Both the position numbers and the translations under genes were made by a program. A DNA stretch of 64,000 nt from Leptasterias polaris (lineage: Eukaryota; Echinodermata; Asteroidea; Forcipulatida; Asteriidae), in assembly GCA_037783415.1 (NCBI GenBank), contig JAZGTN010000085.1:4273501-4337500 (forward strand), given 5' to 3'. The notes under the pieces are model-generated. The model saw only the letters and a list, made by a program, of their open reading frames with translations, was not told the origin of the DNA and did no database searches. Below, in pieces: positions 1 to 12,214 of this stretch (the stretch's first letter is position 1; each line of letters starts with the position of its first letter).

Positions 1-3000
1 CGTCATTGAACACAGCAGCACCGTGAAAAATGCATTTCAATGTTGGCCATTTACCAGACCCTTTTTGCATTTTCTTTAACTCCCTTTCGACATCATTGGC
101 ATTGGAAACATCCATTTGGATGTGCTGAACGTTAGCACCTGCTTTGGCAGCTTGTTGGACAACTTCCAGGATCTCGTCATTCATTGGTCGCCTGGAACCA
201 ATGTAGATATATCGAGCTCCTCTGGCTACCAACCACTCCAGCAATTTCAGACCAAACCCACTGGTACCTCCAGTAATGAAGTATGCAGATCCTTCATCAG
301 CAATAAAACCATCTCGTTCAAGAGACAGTGGAAGACGAATTACATTTTCTCTTACTTCAATGATATCTTCTTCTGGAATGGGTGTATTAGAAGCAGCAAG
401 AGATGAGAAGTTCTTAGAGTTGTCAAGGTTACATGATAAATGACCCACTATGGTTGGATCAAACATCTTCCATAGATCGGACAAAGCAAGTGACATCTCA
501 TCAGTTGTTAAACCCTCAATTACTGCCTGAACTTTGGAATCAAACATCATCATTTTCATTTTGGGAGGGAGAGTTGGAAGATGTGTCAGGTTTCCCTGAC
601 GCTCTTCTATTATCACAACAGTGGCGTTTCTTTTGAGCTTCGGTAACAAAGACTTGAGGGATCTGTCCAGTGTTGATGAACGGACACACAGAAACAGAAC
701 ATCAATTGATGACTCGTCTACCTTGTTGAAGTCTCTCACTGTGGCACTTGACTTATTGGTGTCATTATCATCGTTGTCATCATTCAGAATAACCGTTTCA
801 GCTCCTGAGGCACGTGCTAATTGCTGTGCAGCTATTATACTACCGTCAATTGTATCAACCTTGAAACCCAATAGCATGCCAGAAGACACTGGTATAGCTT
901 GACCAAACAATACTGCATACGGTAGAAAATCCTTAACAATACTGACAGCTTCAATGCTGGTCAAAAAACTAGGCACTTCTGTCATATCAGAGAATTTCGA
1001 TGTCATTATTGAAGAGACCTTCTGACAAGTGGTCACTCCAACGAAGGTGCTACTGTTTTGGGCTAGATCTGACTCTTTGACTGCTTTCCCTGCATACATG
1101 CACAAAATTGACGCACGTTCACAAGGGATATCCAGACGAGATGTGTAAAATATAAAAGCTTCAACTTTAACGGAGAAGGATTCCCCGTCAACTTCATCAC
1201 CAGCTTTCATAGGAGGGTTTCCACCGAAGATGCGGCTGTTACCAGAGGATGCTTGGGCATCTAAGGACCAGTCTGATGTGGGGACAATTCCCGAACTCTC
1301 GGAGATGTTGTCTAACTGTACCCGTGGGCTTAAAATTTCAAACGACATTTCCCTAGCTCCATCTGTTTCTCCAGATGTTAAACTTCGGACGGCTAGGCAA
1401 TTCTCGTCACACAGAAGGGAATCTGCCCTTTGAAGTATTTGCCGTGAAATCCTAGCACAGTCTTCACAATCTCCTGTGATCGGTAGGTCGAGTAAACTTC
1501 CACTGAGAGAAGGCTCCTCGTGTCCCAAAACCAGTGGAACAGCTTGAATAGCTGCAGCAAAAGGATGAACGTCATCTCCTTCCTTAGCATAGTATCCTCC
1601 CTTTGTGACGAGCAGTAAATGCAGTCGCATTCTTTCAGCCATCTGCCTGACACCATTAAAAACAGCACAACAAGCCAACGGTCCCTCTTCTTGCAACTTC
1701 TCAAATTGGTTCTTCGACATAACAGAGTTTGTATTCAAGTCGATGTCAACAGCTTCTGAGGTTTTCATCAGGATGAAGATTGTGTCAGAGTCTTGATATT
1801 TAGACAGAACTTCAAGTACCTTCTTTATTATTTCCGTTTGACTTGCTATGACCGTCAGATTGACGCCATCTTCTTCCAACAGGCGTATCAAGGATAAACT
1901 TGTACTTGTGCCGTCAGAAAATATGACGATCTTCTTGTGGAGAGCTGCCGTTGACTGCGTTGATTTGAAATCCAGAGACCCGAGGTTCTTCCAGGATGTA
2001 CTCCACACCTGATGCTGTATCTTTTCGGTTTGAATGGTTTCAAATAGAAGCTCCTTTACTGTGCAAAAGACTGTCTTTGTTTTGCTGTCTGCTATATCAA
2101 TGTCACAAAAAGACTGCTGGTTTTTGTGCTTTACCCTAATGTGGATGATGACATGTGGTGAAGTTTCTGAATGGAGAACAAACCGAGTTATACTTTTGGG
2201 AACGCGGAAAATGGTTCGCCATGTTTCATGGGACAATTCTTGTTTCGACTCAGCTGTTTTCATAAGGAGAACGGCGAACGACTGTAAAATGGTGTCCATA
2301 AAGGCCGGATGGTACACGTAACGATTGAATTCTCTTTGCACACTGGAAGGAGGCTTAGCAATCACTAAACCCTCTTGGCAATCCTCTGAAAAGGAAAAGG
2401 CTACCATTCCTCTGAATGTCGGTCCAAGCTGAAAGCCGCACTCAAGAGCCAAACTATAGAATTGTTCAACTGGTAAAGTGCGGATACATCTTTTGGAAAT
2501 GCTGTCAACATCGATGCTATATGCAGAGGTTCGTTGTGCATTACCACAATCTACAGGCCGAGTAATGTTAAGATGACAATGCTGTGTCCATTTGTTGGTT
2601 GATGCTTCGTGACTTCTTAGTGTGAACAAATGTTCATCTGATGTAATTTCCTCTACAGTTGTCTCCAAACAACCTTCGCAATCGGGAGCAAACATGAAAC
2701 GGTCAAACGACAGACCTGAGAGTACCAATGGAAAGCGGTTTTTAAACAATGCTCTAGCTGCTGCAAGAGCCGTCTCTGTGTACGCAGCAGCTGGGACAAC
2801 TACTGCACCTTGCAGTACGTGGTCTTTAACCCAAGGAACTGTAGACGCATTCAAGTTAGCCCGCCATATCTTCACTGGGGATTCATTCAAGTAGAATGTC
2901 TGGCTTTGTTCACCAAGTAGAAGATGTGCACCTTCATCTATCGGAAACAGAAAGTCCTTTCTTGCAGATTGCGTAATATTTGAACATCTCTCTCTTTGCC

Positions 3001-6000
3001 AGGGGTAGTGTGGAATCGATACAACGCGGCGGAAGGCTGGTTTGAACAAATGTCTAAAGTCCACCTTTATACCGTGCACATGAAGTTTCATCTCAGACAT
3101 AAGAAGGTTTTCTGAATCCGGTGCTATCTTGCTGGTATCTCGTGGTCTCAATAAAGACCCGGTGGAGATAACCTTGCCATCTGCATCAAGAAACTCTGTG
3201 ATTGTCTCTCGAAGAGCAGGAAGCAGCGATGGATGGGGACCTACCTCGATAAAAACACGGTAACCATCTTTTGCAAGTTTCTGAGTGGCTTCCATGAAAG
3301 AGACCTGTTGACGTACGTTCTGAAACCAGTACTCTGGTGAATTAGCTTCCTCCACCGTTAGGTAGCGACCAGATACGGTCGACATCATGGGCAATGTTTT
3401 AATCTTACCTACCACTTTCTCGGTGTTCAAGAACTTACCGACTTTATGAATGAACGGATTCTTGACGACATCTTGATGTCTGCTGTGGAATGCATTTGTT
3501 ACTTTAAGTACAACACAATTTACATTATCAGATTTAAGATCATTCACAAAACCCTCGACAGACGAGCTCTCACCAGAAAACACAACCTGGCCTGGGCTAT
3601 TAACAGCTGCTACATCAAGCAGCTTTCCATGTTTGCTGTTCTTAGCTAGCTCTAGGGCGTCTTCTACACGATGCAGGACGGCTACCATCTTGCCTGATCC
3701 GCTGGTCTTTTGTAATTCTCTCCCTCTACGGTAGATGAGCTTTATTGCCTGCTCCAAGCTGAGTAATCCTGCCGCATAGGCTGCTGCAACCTCTCCAACA
3801 CTGTGCCCAACCACTGCATCGGGTACCAGACCACGCTGCCTCCAAAGGTGCACAAGTCCAATGGCCACTGCGCAAAGACATGGCTGGCTGATTTCTGTTA
3901 GGACAAGACATAGTCAAACATCTGTTATCTATTTTAAAGAAACGATGCAGGGTAATGATTTAACTGCAGTTATAAAGAAAAGAAACAATTATGGTTATTC
4001 AGTTGATAAAAACTCGAATTGAAGAGTTTTTGAGAAGTGCGGAGTGTGATGCTGGCCACCGCAGATAGATATGGTTGGCTGATTTCAGTTTGGGTGCCGA
4101 GTTCTCCTTTACAGTTGTGGAAGAGCATTGTAGGGTAAAAAAACAATGTTTCCAGCCTCATGATTCATTTGATTCAAACTAAGATTTAAGAGTTCTGGGA
4201 AAGGGGAGATTCCTTTCAAAAAATAAAACACGAGCACCTGGACAAAATGTGTGCATCATCTTAAGAATAAAATGAAATAAAAAGGGGAAATACCTACCAG
4301 TTTTGTTGATCTCTTCGTGGCTAGTTTCGCTCGTGAGCATGGCAACCAACGACCACTTCGTTCCGCACTTACGGAGAATGTCGTCAATAGTCTACAAAAA
4401 TGGGGAGGGGGGAGAATGAAGCACTTTTGAGATACATCTTATGCCTATGTACTAAACAAGGGAAACTGGCTAGGTACATTAATTTTTTGATTATTTCAAA
4501 AACATAATTTACTAGAGCAAGATTTGAGACTGTGATTTTGGGATTCACGTGTCGGTGCTTTATCAGCCAGCTTATCATGGGGTTGAGCCAAGGCGTGATC
4601 CCTATTTTGTGCCCTACTTTACGGTTGTATTTTTGTTTTGACTGCCGACACGCCCCAAACAAATATGTACAAAATAGAGAGATGTAGAGCATATAGGCTG
4701 AGTATCTTAGTTGGTATAGTACCGGTACGTAAATCCGGAGGTCGCAGGTTAATATTCCAATGATGAATTTACCTTCGTACATAATTGATTGAGAGACATA
4801 AAAATTTAAATTTGGGACAATGGTTTCCACAGCTATTTATCAGGTTTACCTTAATCTTTGAAACAAAAACAGGCTGCGTGCGCATGAGCTCCCTGGCCAT
4901 GCCCCACCACTGTGTTCCCATACCGGAGAACACGAAGACAATCTGCTGCTTAGTGTCTGAAGTTGCTGAAGCTATGCCTTCCACATATCGAGCTGTATCT
5001 TGAGTGACGTTGTCCAGTTTGTGTTGGAGTTGTTCAAGAGCATCCTCCTTTGATCGAACAATGAATCCAATACGGTAGGCGTGGTGATGGGATCGAACAG
5101 CTGCCGTGTACAGTGCAGCATTGAAAACAGTCTTGTTATTGTTATCAGTGTCTGCCATCAAGTAATTCTTCCAGTCTTTTAGTTTCTGGTGAAGCGCTTC
5201 TTGGTTAGCTGCAGATAGGAGAAGACAGCCCAGTGTGTCATTTTTTTCTGTGAAGCTCATGAAGCCATTTGATGCAGTTTGTAATCTCTCCAGAACAAGG
5301 TTAGCATTTGCTCCACCGAAGCCGAATGAGCTGCAGCAGGCGAGATTATGTTTGTCTTCTTTCGGCCAGCGGGTTAACGTCTTTGGAATATGAATCTGGA
5401 GAGTTTTGAGGTCCAAGTTATCGTTTGGCGCTTGAAAATGGACTACACGAGGGATCCGTCCTTGGTGTAGACTCAGTGCTACTTTGATTATTCCAGCCAC
5501 TCCTGCTGCACCCTCCGTATGACCCAGATTGGATTTAACGGAACCGATGTAGAGTGGAGGGTGTTGCGGACCGCGATATCTTCCCATGACCTCACCCAAG
5601 GCACCAGCCTCTGTCTTATCACCAACTTTTGTTCCGGTACCGTGGGCCTCTGCATACACTATCTCCAAGGGCTGTACTCTTGCGTTGCGGCAAGCACTCT
5701 TCACCAAATCAACTTGTGCTTCATAACTGGGGTTTGCGATTCCCGGAGTACGTCCATCGTTACTTAGTGCACCTCCTCGTAAGACCGCGTAAATGCGATC
5801 TCCGTCCTTCTGTGCGTCACTCAAGAGTTTCAGGACAACAACACCAGCCCCTTCGCTTCGAGAATAACCGTCAGCTGCTTGGTCAAAACTTTTGCATTTC
5901 CCATCTCCAGACAGCATTCCCGCCTGACAAAAACCAATTGTAGCAGTAGGCATTAGTATTAGGTTGACCCCGCCAGCTACCGCAATAGGACATGACTTTC

Positions 6001-6712
6001 GTTTTAATGCCTCGCATGCTAAGTAGATGGAATAGAGAGAGGACGAACAAGCAGTGTCCACTGAGAAACTCGGCCCACGCAGATCGAACTCATAGGAGAT
6101 ACGGTTAGACACCATGCAAGAGTTAGTGCCGGAGTTACTGTACTGGTTCATGTTGTAATATGGTGAACATGCGAATGAAGAGTACTCCTGTGCAGTAACG
6201 CCCATGTACACACCAGTCTTAGATCCCCGTAGTGATGACGCAGGTATCCCAGCATTTTCCAGTGCTTCCCACGTGACTTCAAGAAGCAATCTGACTTGAG
6301 GGTCGAGATGGGCTGCTTCATCTAATGCATGAAAAGATATACAACAATTTGATTTAATAGAATAAATTTATTTAATAATCTTTTTCTGATTGAAAGTTTA
6401 ATTTTTGCACTACATTTTTCTGAACATTCATGGTGTACCTGGTGGCATCTTGAAGAACTGTCTGTCGAACATGTATGGATCCTGTGAGATATATCCACCA
6501 TTTTGGATGTACATTTTCCCTGCTGTTTTCTCTCCCGGACTCAGGAAGTAACTTGCGTCAAAACGATCAGGTGGTATCGGTGTTGTACAGTCCAGGCCTT
6601 CCACCAACATCTCCCAGAACTGTTTGACGCTGTCGACTCCATTGCCATAGCGACATCCGATGCCGACTATGGCAACCTTTTGATTTTGATTGGCGCTCTG
6701 AAGTGTTTCCAT
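1..6712 (-). CDS. animal type I polyketide synthase, N-terminal part (3' end outside window)
   Basis: Four exons are seen: 6712-6439, 6321-4850, 4391-4298 and 3894-1, all with GT-AG borders and compatible phases, giving about 1,911 codons before the window edge. An in-frame TAA lies just upstream of the ATG. Order: ketosynthase with DTACSSS (active Cys near residue 183), EAHGTGT and KSNLGHTEG; acyltransferase with GHSVGE and an AFHS motif as in malonyl-specific enzymes; dehydratase with HVLQGAVVVP and HPAFMDTILQ, so both catalytic residues are present; a structural region; an enoylreductase-like region without a glycine-rich nucleotide loop; then a ketoreductase beginning at TGGTSGFG near base 290. 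The rest of KR and any ACP lie outside. It should act in the cytosol as a reducing iterative synthase using malonyl-CoA, like sea urchin pigment PKS and related animal enzymes. The last exon is 3.9 kb without an intron, unlike the first three. A fatty acid synthase is less likely from the domain details. Confidence 0.93.
4053..4086 (-). pseudogene. relict duplicate of the start of PKS exon 4
   Basis: Inside the intron between PKS exons 3 and 4, 34 bases on the minus strand closely match the first bases of exon 4 (encoding EISQP-L-AVA), about 190 bases upstream of the real exon. The splice acceptor AG of the real exon reads TG here, and similarity stops after about 11 codons, so it cannot serve as the exon. 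It looks like a partial local duplication. Confidence 0.6.
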
Positions 6713-6759
6713 ACTTGTATCACTTTAGGGTTTCTCCACTTTGACACGTTTAGTCTGTA

Positions 6760-7140
6760 GGAGAATTAAAATCATATTATGAGCATTGTTGGCTAACCTG
6801 CCTTATGAATAAAAAGAGTTCCAAACTACGCCCATTTCACTGTCTTTTTAGCTTGGTTACAAGCAAACTCTCTTTTGAGTGTGTGTGGTTCCAAAAGAAG
6901 TCAACGTTTTGGACAGTTTATTCTGCCAGTCATCAGGAGACTGCCGACATGGTTCTTACGTATAGAAGGACGATTGACTCTTTTCCTATCCAAAAATATG
7001 AATAAGAAGAAATCATAAATGACAGAGCCCTCTGGTGACAATTTTTTGCTGAAGCTTGTTAAATAAAAATAATAAAACAAAAGAAAAATCATTATTACAA
7101 TTTTACAACTAGAGCTCGAGTGTTTGTCACCTTACAAATA
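6760..7140. other. upstream region of the PKS gene, no gene seen
   Basis: AT-rich sequence upstream of the PKS start. A possible 5' UTR splice acceptor lies on the minus strand at 6756-6755, so the real transcription start may be further right. I see no coding exon and no clear TATA box. Confidence 0.4.
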
Positions 7141-7149
7141 CTAGGTGTT

Positions 7150-8260
7150 CGGGAACGCAGAAGCATAAAGTTTCACAAGAAAATATGCATGTTTCTTTTA
7201 AAACTGCACCTTTAATGTGACGCCACGTGACACTTGATGACTTCATTATAACAGGGACCTTAAATATGGTGATGTTACACATCCCGGCTTAAAATACAAG
7301 CAAGGTTTCAGCTCGAACACGCATGTTTTTTATTGTCAATATAAATCTTTGAAAAGTGCACCTTTAAGGTGACGTTACGTGATACTTTACGACATCATCG
7401 TGATGCAACCTCAAATTAAAGATGTAACAAACCCCTGTTTAATAAATGCAACGTTTCAGCTCGATTGCGCTTCTTTCTGTAAAAATACATCTTGAAAAAC
7501 TGCACATAAGGCGACTATATTCGACGTCATTAGAATAGTATCTATTTCGGACTTCATAAAACCCCGGCCTGAATACATGCAATGGTTAAGCTTCATCGTG
7601 CATTATTGTCCGCACTATAATAACGTTTGAGAAGCGTTCCTTTAAGGTGTCGTCAAGTGACAAGTGATGACATTATCGTAATGCGATCTCAAATTGAAGA
7701 TGTAAAACATCCCGGCTTAAAGAAATGCAAGGTTTCAGCTCGATCACGCTTTTCTGTACAAATACATCTTTAAAAAACTGCACCGCTAAGGCGACGATAT
7801 TCGACACTTGATGACGTCATTAGAACATTATCTAAATTTTGGATTTCACATAACCCTAGCCTGGGTACATGCAATTGTTAAGCTTCATCTCGCATTTTTG
7901 TCCTGCAATATAAGCGTTTGAGAAGTGTTCCTTAAAGGTGACGTCAAGTAACAATTGATGACGTCATCGTGATGCGATCTCAAATTGTAGATGTAACACA
8001 TCCCGGCTTGAATACATGCAAGGCTTCAGCTCGATTGCGTATTTTTTATGAATGTATAGATCTTGTAAAACTGCACCGCTGAGTTGACGTCGCGTGACAC
8101 TTGATGACGTCATTAGAACAGTACCTCAAATTTTGGATAGTACATATCCAGGCTTGAACACATGTAAAGTTTCAGCTTGATCGTGCATTTTCCGTGAATA
8201 AAAATCTAAAAAGTGCACATTTAAGGTGACGTCACGTGAATCGTGATGGTGTCATGATAA
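7150..8260. repeat. tandem satellite of about 145-bp units with CRE-like sites
   Basis: About eight degenerate copies of a 140-150 bp unit. Each carries a variant of TTTAAGGTGACGTCACGTGA followed by TTGATGACGTCAT, then a stretch like ATCCCGGCTTAAA and GGTTTCAGCTCGAT. Units alternate between two versions. One reads CACCGCTAAGGCGACGATAT then GTTAAGCTTCATC; the other reads CGTGATGCGATCTCAAATTG then TTTCAGCTCGATC. The true repeat is therefore a dimer of about 290 bp. Several units contain TGACGTCA and CACGTG, which match CREB/ATF and E-box sites. No coding capacity is seen. Confidence 0.85.
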
Positions 8261-8600
8261 CATAATAGTAATATTAGCGAGATCTTATCAAGGTTTTGTT
8301 ACCTTACTTGTTTATTAATTGATGCCGATGACTGAAGCAACTTTATTGTAATGATTACGGTTTCCCTTGTGGTTAATTACTTGATTACGGAAGAGCATAT
8401 ACAATGTTTACACGAGGACGAGGTACGCAATTTATGCTGACGTTGTTTTGTAGAATACAATGTTTTTGTTTGAAGTATTCAACAGTATTTAAAAGTTGGA
8501 TTCTCATAAGTATCGGTGTTGATCAGAATGCAACAAAATTTTATCTTTTCTGGATTTTTTATTTTATTTTTTTTCAGTTTCAAAAGTAAGTTAATAGTGG

Positions 8601-8660
8601 CCTGACGTTTCGACTCTAGCAGAGTCTTATTCTGTTTAGGCTTCGGGAAAGACTCTCTAT
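8601..8660 (+). repeat. dispersed repeat fragment with CCTGACGTTTCGAC
   Basis: The phrase GTGGCCTGACGTTTCGACTC followed by TAGCAGAGTC also occurs, slightly changed, near 50045-50075 (opposite orientation) and 57955-57975. This is therefore a fragment of a dispersed family. No open frame. Confidence 0.55.
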
Positions 8661-8959
8661 AGTCAAGCAGCCAGCTTTTTTTGCATTTCTGTTATAAGTT
8701 CTCTTGAAGAATTGGTGAGCAGTTTTCAACAGCTAACTTTGTTTTTCTTAAGGCATACAAATTATAGGCAGGCGGACATTTCAGTGGAAATTCACCTTTT
8801 ATTGGATGTTAACCATGAAGTGATCAGATTCAATATTGCTTGTGGAGTTCCAATGCTCATTTCACCTGCAAACTCAGTTCAAGGGTCGCCTGAAGACCTT
8901 TCTTTTTAACAATGATCTTGTGTAAATATTTCTTTTGAAACCCTTTTCAACGTTTCTAT

Positions 8960-9104
8960 GTCAGTTTTCTTTTCGGTATTGTACGACAGGTGTAGCGCGT
9001 TATTTAATGCACGCGCTTACGTAACACGTTCTGTGTTCATGCCTATATAATGGGCTACTCGCTTCTTTCATTTCATTCTCGGTTGAGCAGCTATACCTCG
9101 CCTT
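8960..9104 (+). repeat. A1 left repeat of the PAT-like element, with promoter
   Basis: 145 bp identical to A2 at 12070-12214. It starts at GTCAGTTTTC and ends at TATACCTCGCCTT. It contains the TATA box and therefore plays the role of an LTR promoter for gag-pol. Confidence 0.92.
9044..9050 (+). promoter_or_regulatory. TATA box of the PAT-like element
   Basis: TATATAA about 85 bases upstream of the likely gag ATG. An identical box lies in A2 at 12154-12160. If the upstream box sets transcription start near 9075, the in-frame ATG at 9050 is not transcribed and gag starts at 9131. Confidence 0.6.
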
Positions 9105-9130
9105 TTATACATTACAACCTGTTCTTAACC

Positions 9131-9781
9131 ATGAATTCATCCGACCTCGACGCTTCTAATAACGAAGTTCTACGGGCTATACAGTCCTTGACCAACTCGA
9201 TCGACAGTAAGGTCGAGTCCGCCTGCAAAAAACAACGAATACTCGCCGGTGATTTTCCCGACTTCAAGAGTGAGGGTAACAAGGACCAATACAAGTACGC
9301 AGGGCAACTTGGCGGTTTGATCGACAGCGCCCTGGCATCGTTGGACACCGGTGACTCCACAGCGGTCAAAGAGACTCTCGTCGAGGCCAGTGAACTTGTT
9401 AAACAACGCCAAAAGCTAATTAAGCTCGCCGACCGATCGTCTCTTGGCTGGGCAACAGTCAAAGAATACGTAACCGACGATTTAGCCGACAATTCAGACG
9501 ATGAAAAGCGGCTACGAAAGGCAGAAAAGTCTGCAGCAGCAAAGAAAGCCAAACCATCGACAAAGTTCAGGGCTAAAGCACGTCCTTCAGCGGGTTTTGC
9601 TTCGACTCCTGGTCCTTTTCGTGCTTACAACCACTACCAGTACCGCCCCGACATCCGTACCTGTTTTCAATGCGGGATCGTCGGCCACGTGCGCACCAAC
9701 TGCCCGTCCTTGCGAGCACTTCGTCAGCCACGAAGACCTCAGTCATCCGCTACCACAGCCATTGAGCCCTCCACCGTATAG
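9131..9781 (+). CDS. gag-like nucleocapsid protein of PAT-like element
   Basis: 216 codons from ATG 9131 (MNSSDLDASN). The N-terminal half is acidic and helical and the middle is basic (AKKAKPSTKFRAKARPS). A CCHC zinc knuckle CFQCGIVGHVRTNC lies near residue 180. It would bind element RNA in the particle. I prefer this start to the ATG at 9050 because the TATA box overlaps the latter. The gag frame overlaps the pol frame by about 280 bases, so pol must use frameshifting or re-initiation. Confidence 0.82.
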   Translation: MNSSDLDASNNEVLRAIQSLTNSIDSKVESACKKQRILAGDFPDFKSEGNKDQYKYAGQLGGLIDSALASLDTGDSTAVKETLVEASELVKQRQKLIKLADRSSLGWATVKEYVTDDLADNSDDEKRLRKAEKSAAAKKAKPSTKFRAKARPSAGFASTPGPFRAYNHYQYRPDIRTCFQCGIVGHVRTNCPSLRALRQPRRPQSSATTAIEPSTV

Positions 9782-11806
9782 GGATTGGGAGGCCTCGCAG
9801 CCAGATACGATCGACCGAGTACCTACAGGTGTAAAAGGTAGGCTTAAACCATGTCTGGCTTTTTGGAAAAATGTATTGAAATGCAGTCTCTTTTTACAAG
9901 AGGTTATTTGTGCGGGGTACAAAATTCCATTTTTTATCGAACCCCCACCTGTTTTCATGGAAAATAACCAATCCAGTTTGCAACATGCGCAATTTGTGGA
10001 ATCTGCCATTTTTGAATTGACAAAAAAGAAATGCATTACGCAATTGTCACGACCGCCATATTGTTGTAATCCTTTGACAGTTGCGGTAGGGAAAAAGTTA
10101 AGATTAGTCCTTGATCTTCGCCACCCCAACAAATACATTTGGGAGAAACAAATTCAAATACGAAGATCTAATTCACATCTCCCCATCATTGGATTGCGAT
10201 CAATATTATTTTTCATTTGACCTAGAGTCGGGCTACCATCACGTGGAAATTTTTCCCCTTCATTCCAAATATCTTGGATTTTCTTGGCGGCATACCGACT
10301 CGGTTATTCGTTATTACAATTTCACAGTCCTACCATTCGGTTTGAGTAGCGCATGTCACTTGTTTACCAAATTAACCAGGCCTCTTGTCCATTATTGGAG
10401 GAAACAAGGTATCATGTCGTTCATGTACATTGATGACGGGTTAATTGCATCCCCAACACTTGAAACGGCTAAAAAGAACGCCGAGTTTGTCCAAAGTACC
10501 ATTTTGCAAACGGGTTTTGTTCCCAGCAAAACTAAGTGTAAGTGGTGCCCTACTAAACACTTGCAGTATTTAGGTATTATCATCGACTCCGAAACATTTC
10601 AGTTTTTGGCACCTACACATAAGATTGACAAATTGCTGGCCTTGGCTTCACACCTTCAGTCATTACATAGCGCGAGAACCCCGATTCCTGTTCGGGAACT
10701 CGCATGTTATACAGGTCAAATAATTTCTTTGTCGTTGCCTCTTGGACCAATTGCCAGGTTCGATCATGACCAGATCATTGTACAGGACAATTGAAAGCCG
10801 TAATTCATGGCATGATTCTGTCCCTCTCTCGGAGGAAACGATCTCCGAGATCAAGTTTTGGTCCACCAACTTGGTATCCCTCAACGGTTTCACCATTAGA
10901 GGCGTATTGGTCACTTCCGTAGCTGTGTACTCTGACGCCAGTGGTACAGGCTACGGAGGCTACATTGAGCATCAACCAAATGCCATAATTCACGGTACTT
11001 GGTCACGGCAGGAAAGAACAAAAAGTTCTACCTGGCGTGAATTGTCCGCAGTTCATCTAGTACTCTCGCAGTTACAAAACACTCTTTCAGGCAAAAATAT
11101 CAAGTGGTACTGCGACAATTCTAGCGTTCCACGAATTATTCAGCATGGCAGCACAAAGAAAGATTTGCATGCCATAGCTATTCAGATTTTCCGTCTTGCC
11201 CGTTCAATTGACTGCATTATTTTCCCAGAATGGTTACCCAGAGAACAAAACAAAGTCGCAGACAAGATCAGTAAGTTCCTGGATTATGACGACTGGGCCA
11301 TTGACAATGATTCTTTCGCATTCTTAGATTGCATTTGGGGCCCTCACACAATTGACCGATTTGCATCGCCACACAATGCCAAACTATCGAGGTTTAATTC
11401 TCGCTTCTTATGCAAAGGTTCATGTGGAGTTGATGCTTTTTGCCAACACTGGCAGGGGGACAACAACTATATTTGTCCTCCAGTGTCTTGCATAATTCCG
11501 GCTATTAAGCGTATTATTTCAACTAACGCAACCGCAACATTGATAGTGCCTCATTGGCCTACCTCATCTTTCTGGCCTCTTGTTTGTCCAGACGGTGCTC
11601 ATTTGCATCACAAAGTGGCAGATTGGCGTTGGGTGAATATTTCTTTCACCCCACCCTCTTTGGGTACACACTCCGTTTTTTCTTCATTCCCGTCCTTTGC
11701 CTGTTTGGCACTGCGTTTCGACGCCGGCAGAAAATCCCGGTTTACAAACGCGGGCTTTTGCCTCTTGGACGCCGGCATTTGTCGGCAATGCGCGTTTAGC
11801 GCTTGA
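9501..11806 (+). pseudogene. reverse transcriptase-RNase H-methyltransferase-like polyprotein with two frameshifts
   Basis: Three overlapping open stretches in three frames (9501-10220, 10111-10794, 10742-11806) together carry one DIRS polyprotein. RT shows LRLVLDLRHPN, FSFDLESGYHHVEI, LPFGLSSACHLFTKL and the catalytic YIDDGLIAS. RNase H shows YSDASGTGYGG, STWRELSAVH and WYCDNSS. The C-terminal part (DRFASPHNAKLSRFNSRF, DAFCQHWQGDNNYICPP) matches the methyltransferase-like domain of DIRS/PAT elements. One frame break falls near 10150-10165 inside RT, the second near 10760-10770 between RT and RNase H. Neither site has a convincing programmed slippery heptamer. The coding region upstream of about 9830 is weakly conserved, so the real start is uncertain. 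Assembly indels are an alternative explanation. Confidence 0.85.
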
Positions 11807-11935
11807 ACCGGAGGAGTTTATTCCTCGTCGTCTGTTTGTGACGACAGTTGTTACGGCACATTCGTGTTACGATTAAGTTTTTTCGTTCAAATTGAACGAA
11901 TGTTCTAACCCTTTGCCCTTCTGTTTGCGTTCTCT

Positions 11936-12214
11936 GCGGGGTGAGCATGCTCCACCTTTCCAAATGTGCTCCAAAATATTGCTTTGTATCTTTCAATTAT
12001 TGCTGTTTTTAACACATGAGGGAAATATAGAAAAGAAAACATTTTCTTTCGGAAGAATGGAGAAAGAAAGTCAGTTTTCTTTTCGGTATTGTACGACAGG
12101 TGTAGCGCGTTATTTAATGCACGCGCTTACGTAACACGTTCTGTGTTCATGCCTATATAATGGGCTACTCGCTTCTTTCATTTCATTCTCGGTTGAGCAG
12201 CTATACCTCGCCTT
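11936..12214 (+). repeat. internal B1-A2 junction repeat of PAT-like element
   Basis: B1 (11936-12072) equals B2 at 13656-13792, and A2 (12070-12214) equals A1. They meet at AAAGTCAG, where GTC is shared by both. This is the template from which full-length termini can be restored in this element class. A2 carries its own TATATAA at 12154, so it can promote the recombinase gene. Confidence 0.92.
12154..12160 (+). promoter_or_regulatory. internal TATA box in A2
   Basis: TATATAA in the exact duplicate of the left promoter repeat, about 430 bases upstream of the recombinase ATG. It suggests a separate recombinase mRNA. An acceptor-like TTTTGTTTTTCAG at about 12560 just before the ATG hints that the leader is spliced. 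Confidence 0.5.

Noticed and set aside
1393..1704. Minus-strand 103-codon frame inside the PKS
   Set aside because: Shadow of the PKS exon in another frame; the continuous PKS frame covers it.
9050..9130. Earlier in-frame ATG for gag of the PAT-like element
   Set aside because: It overlaps the TATA box of the terminal repeat and would lie upstream of the transcript start.
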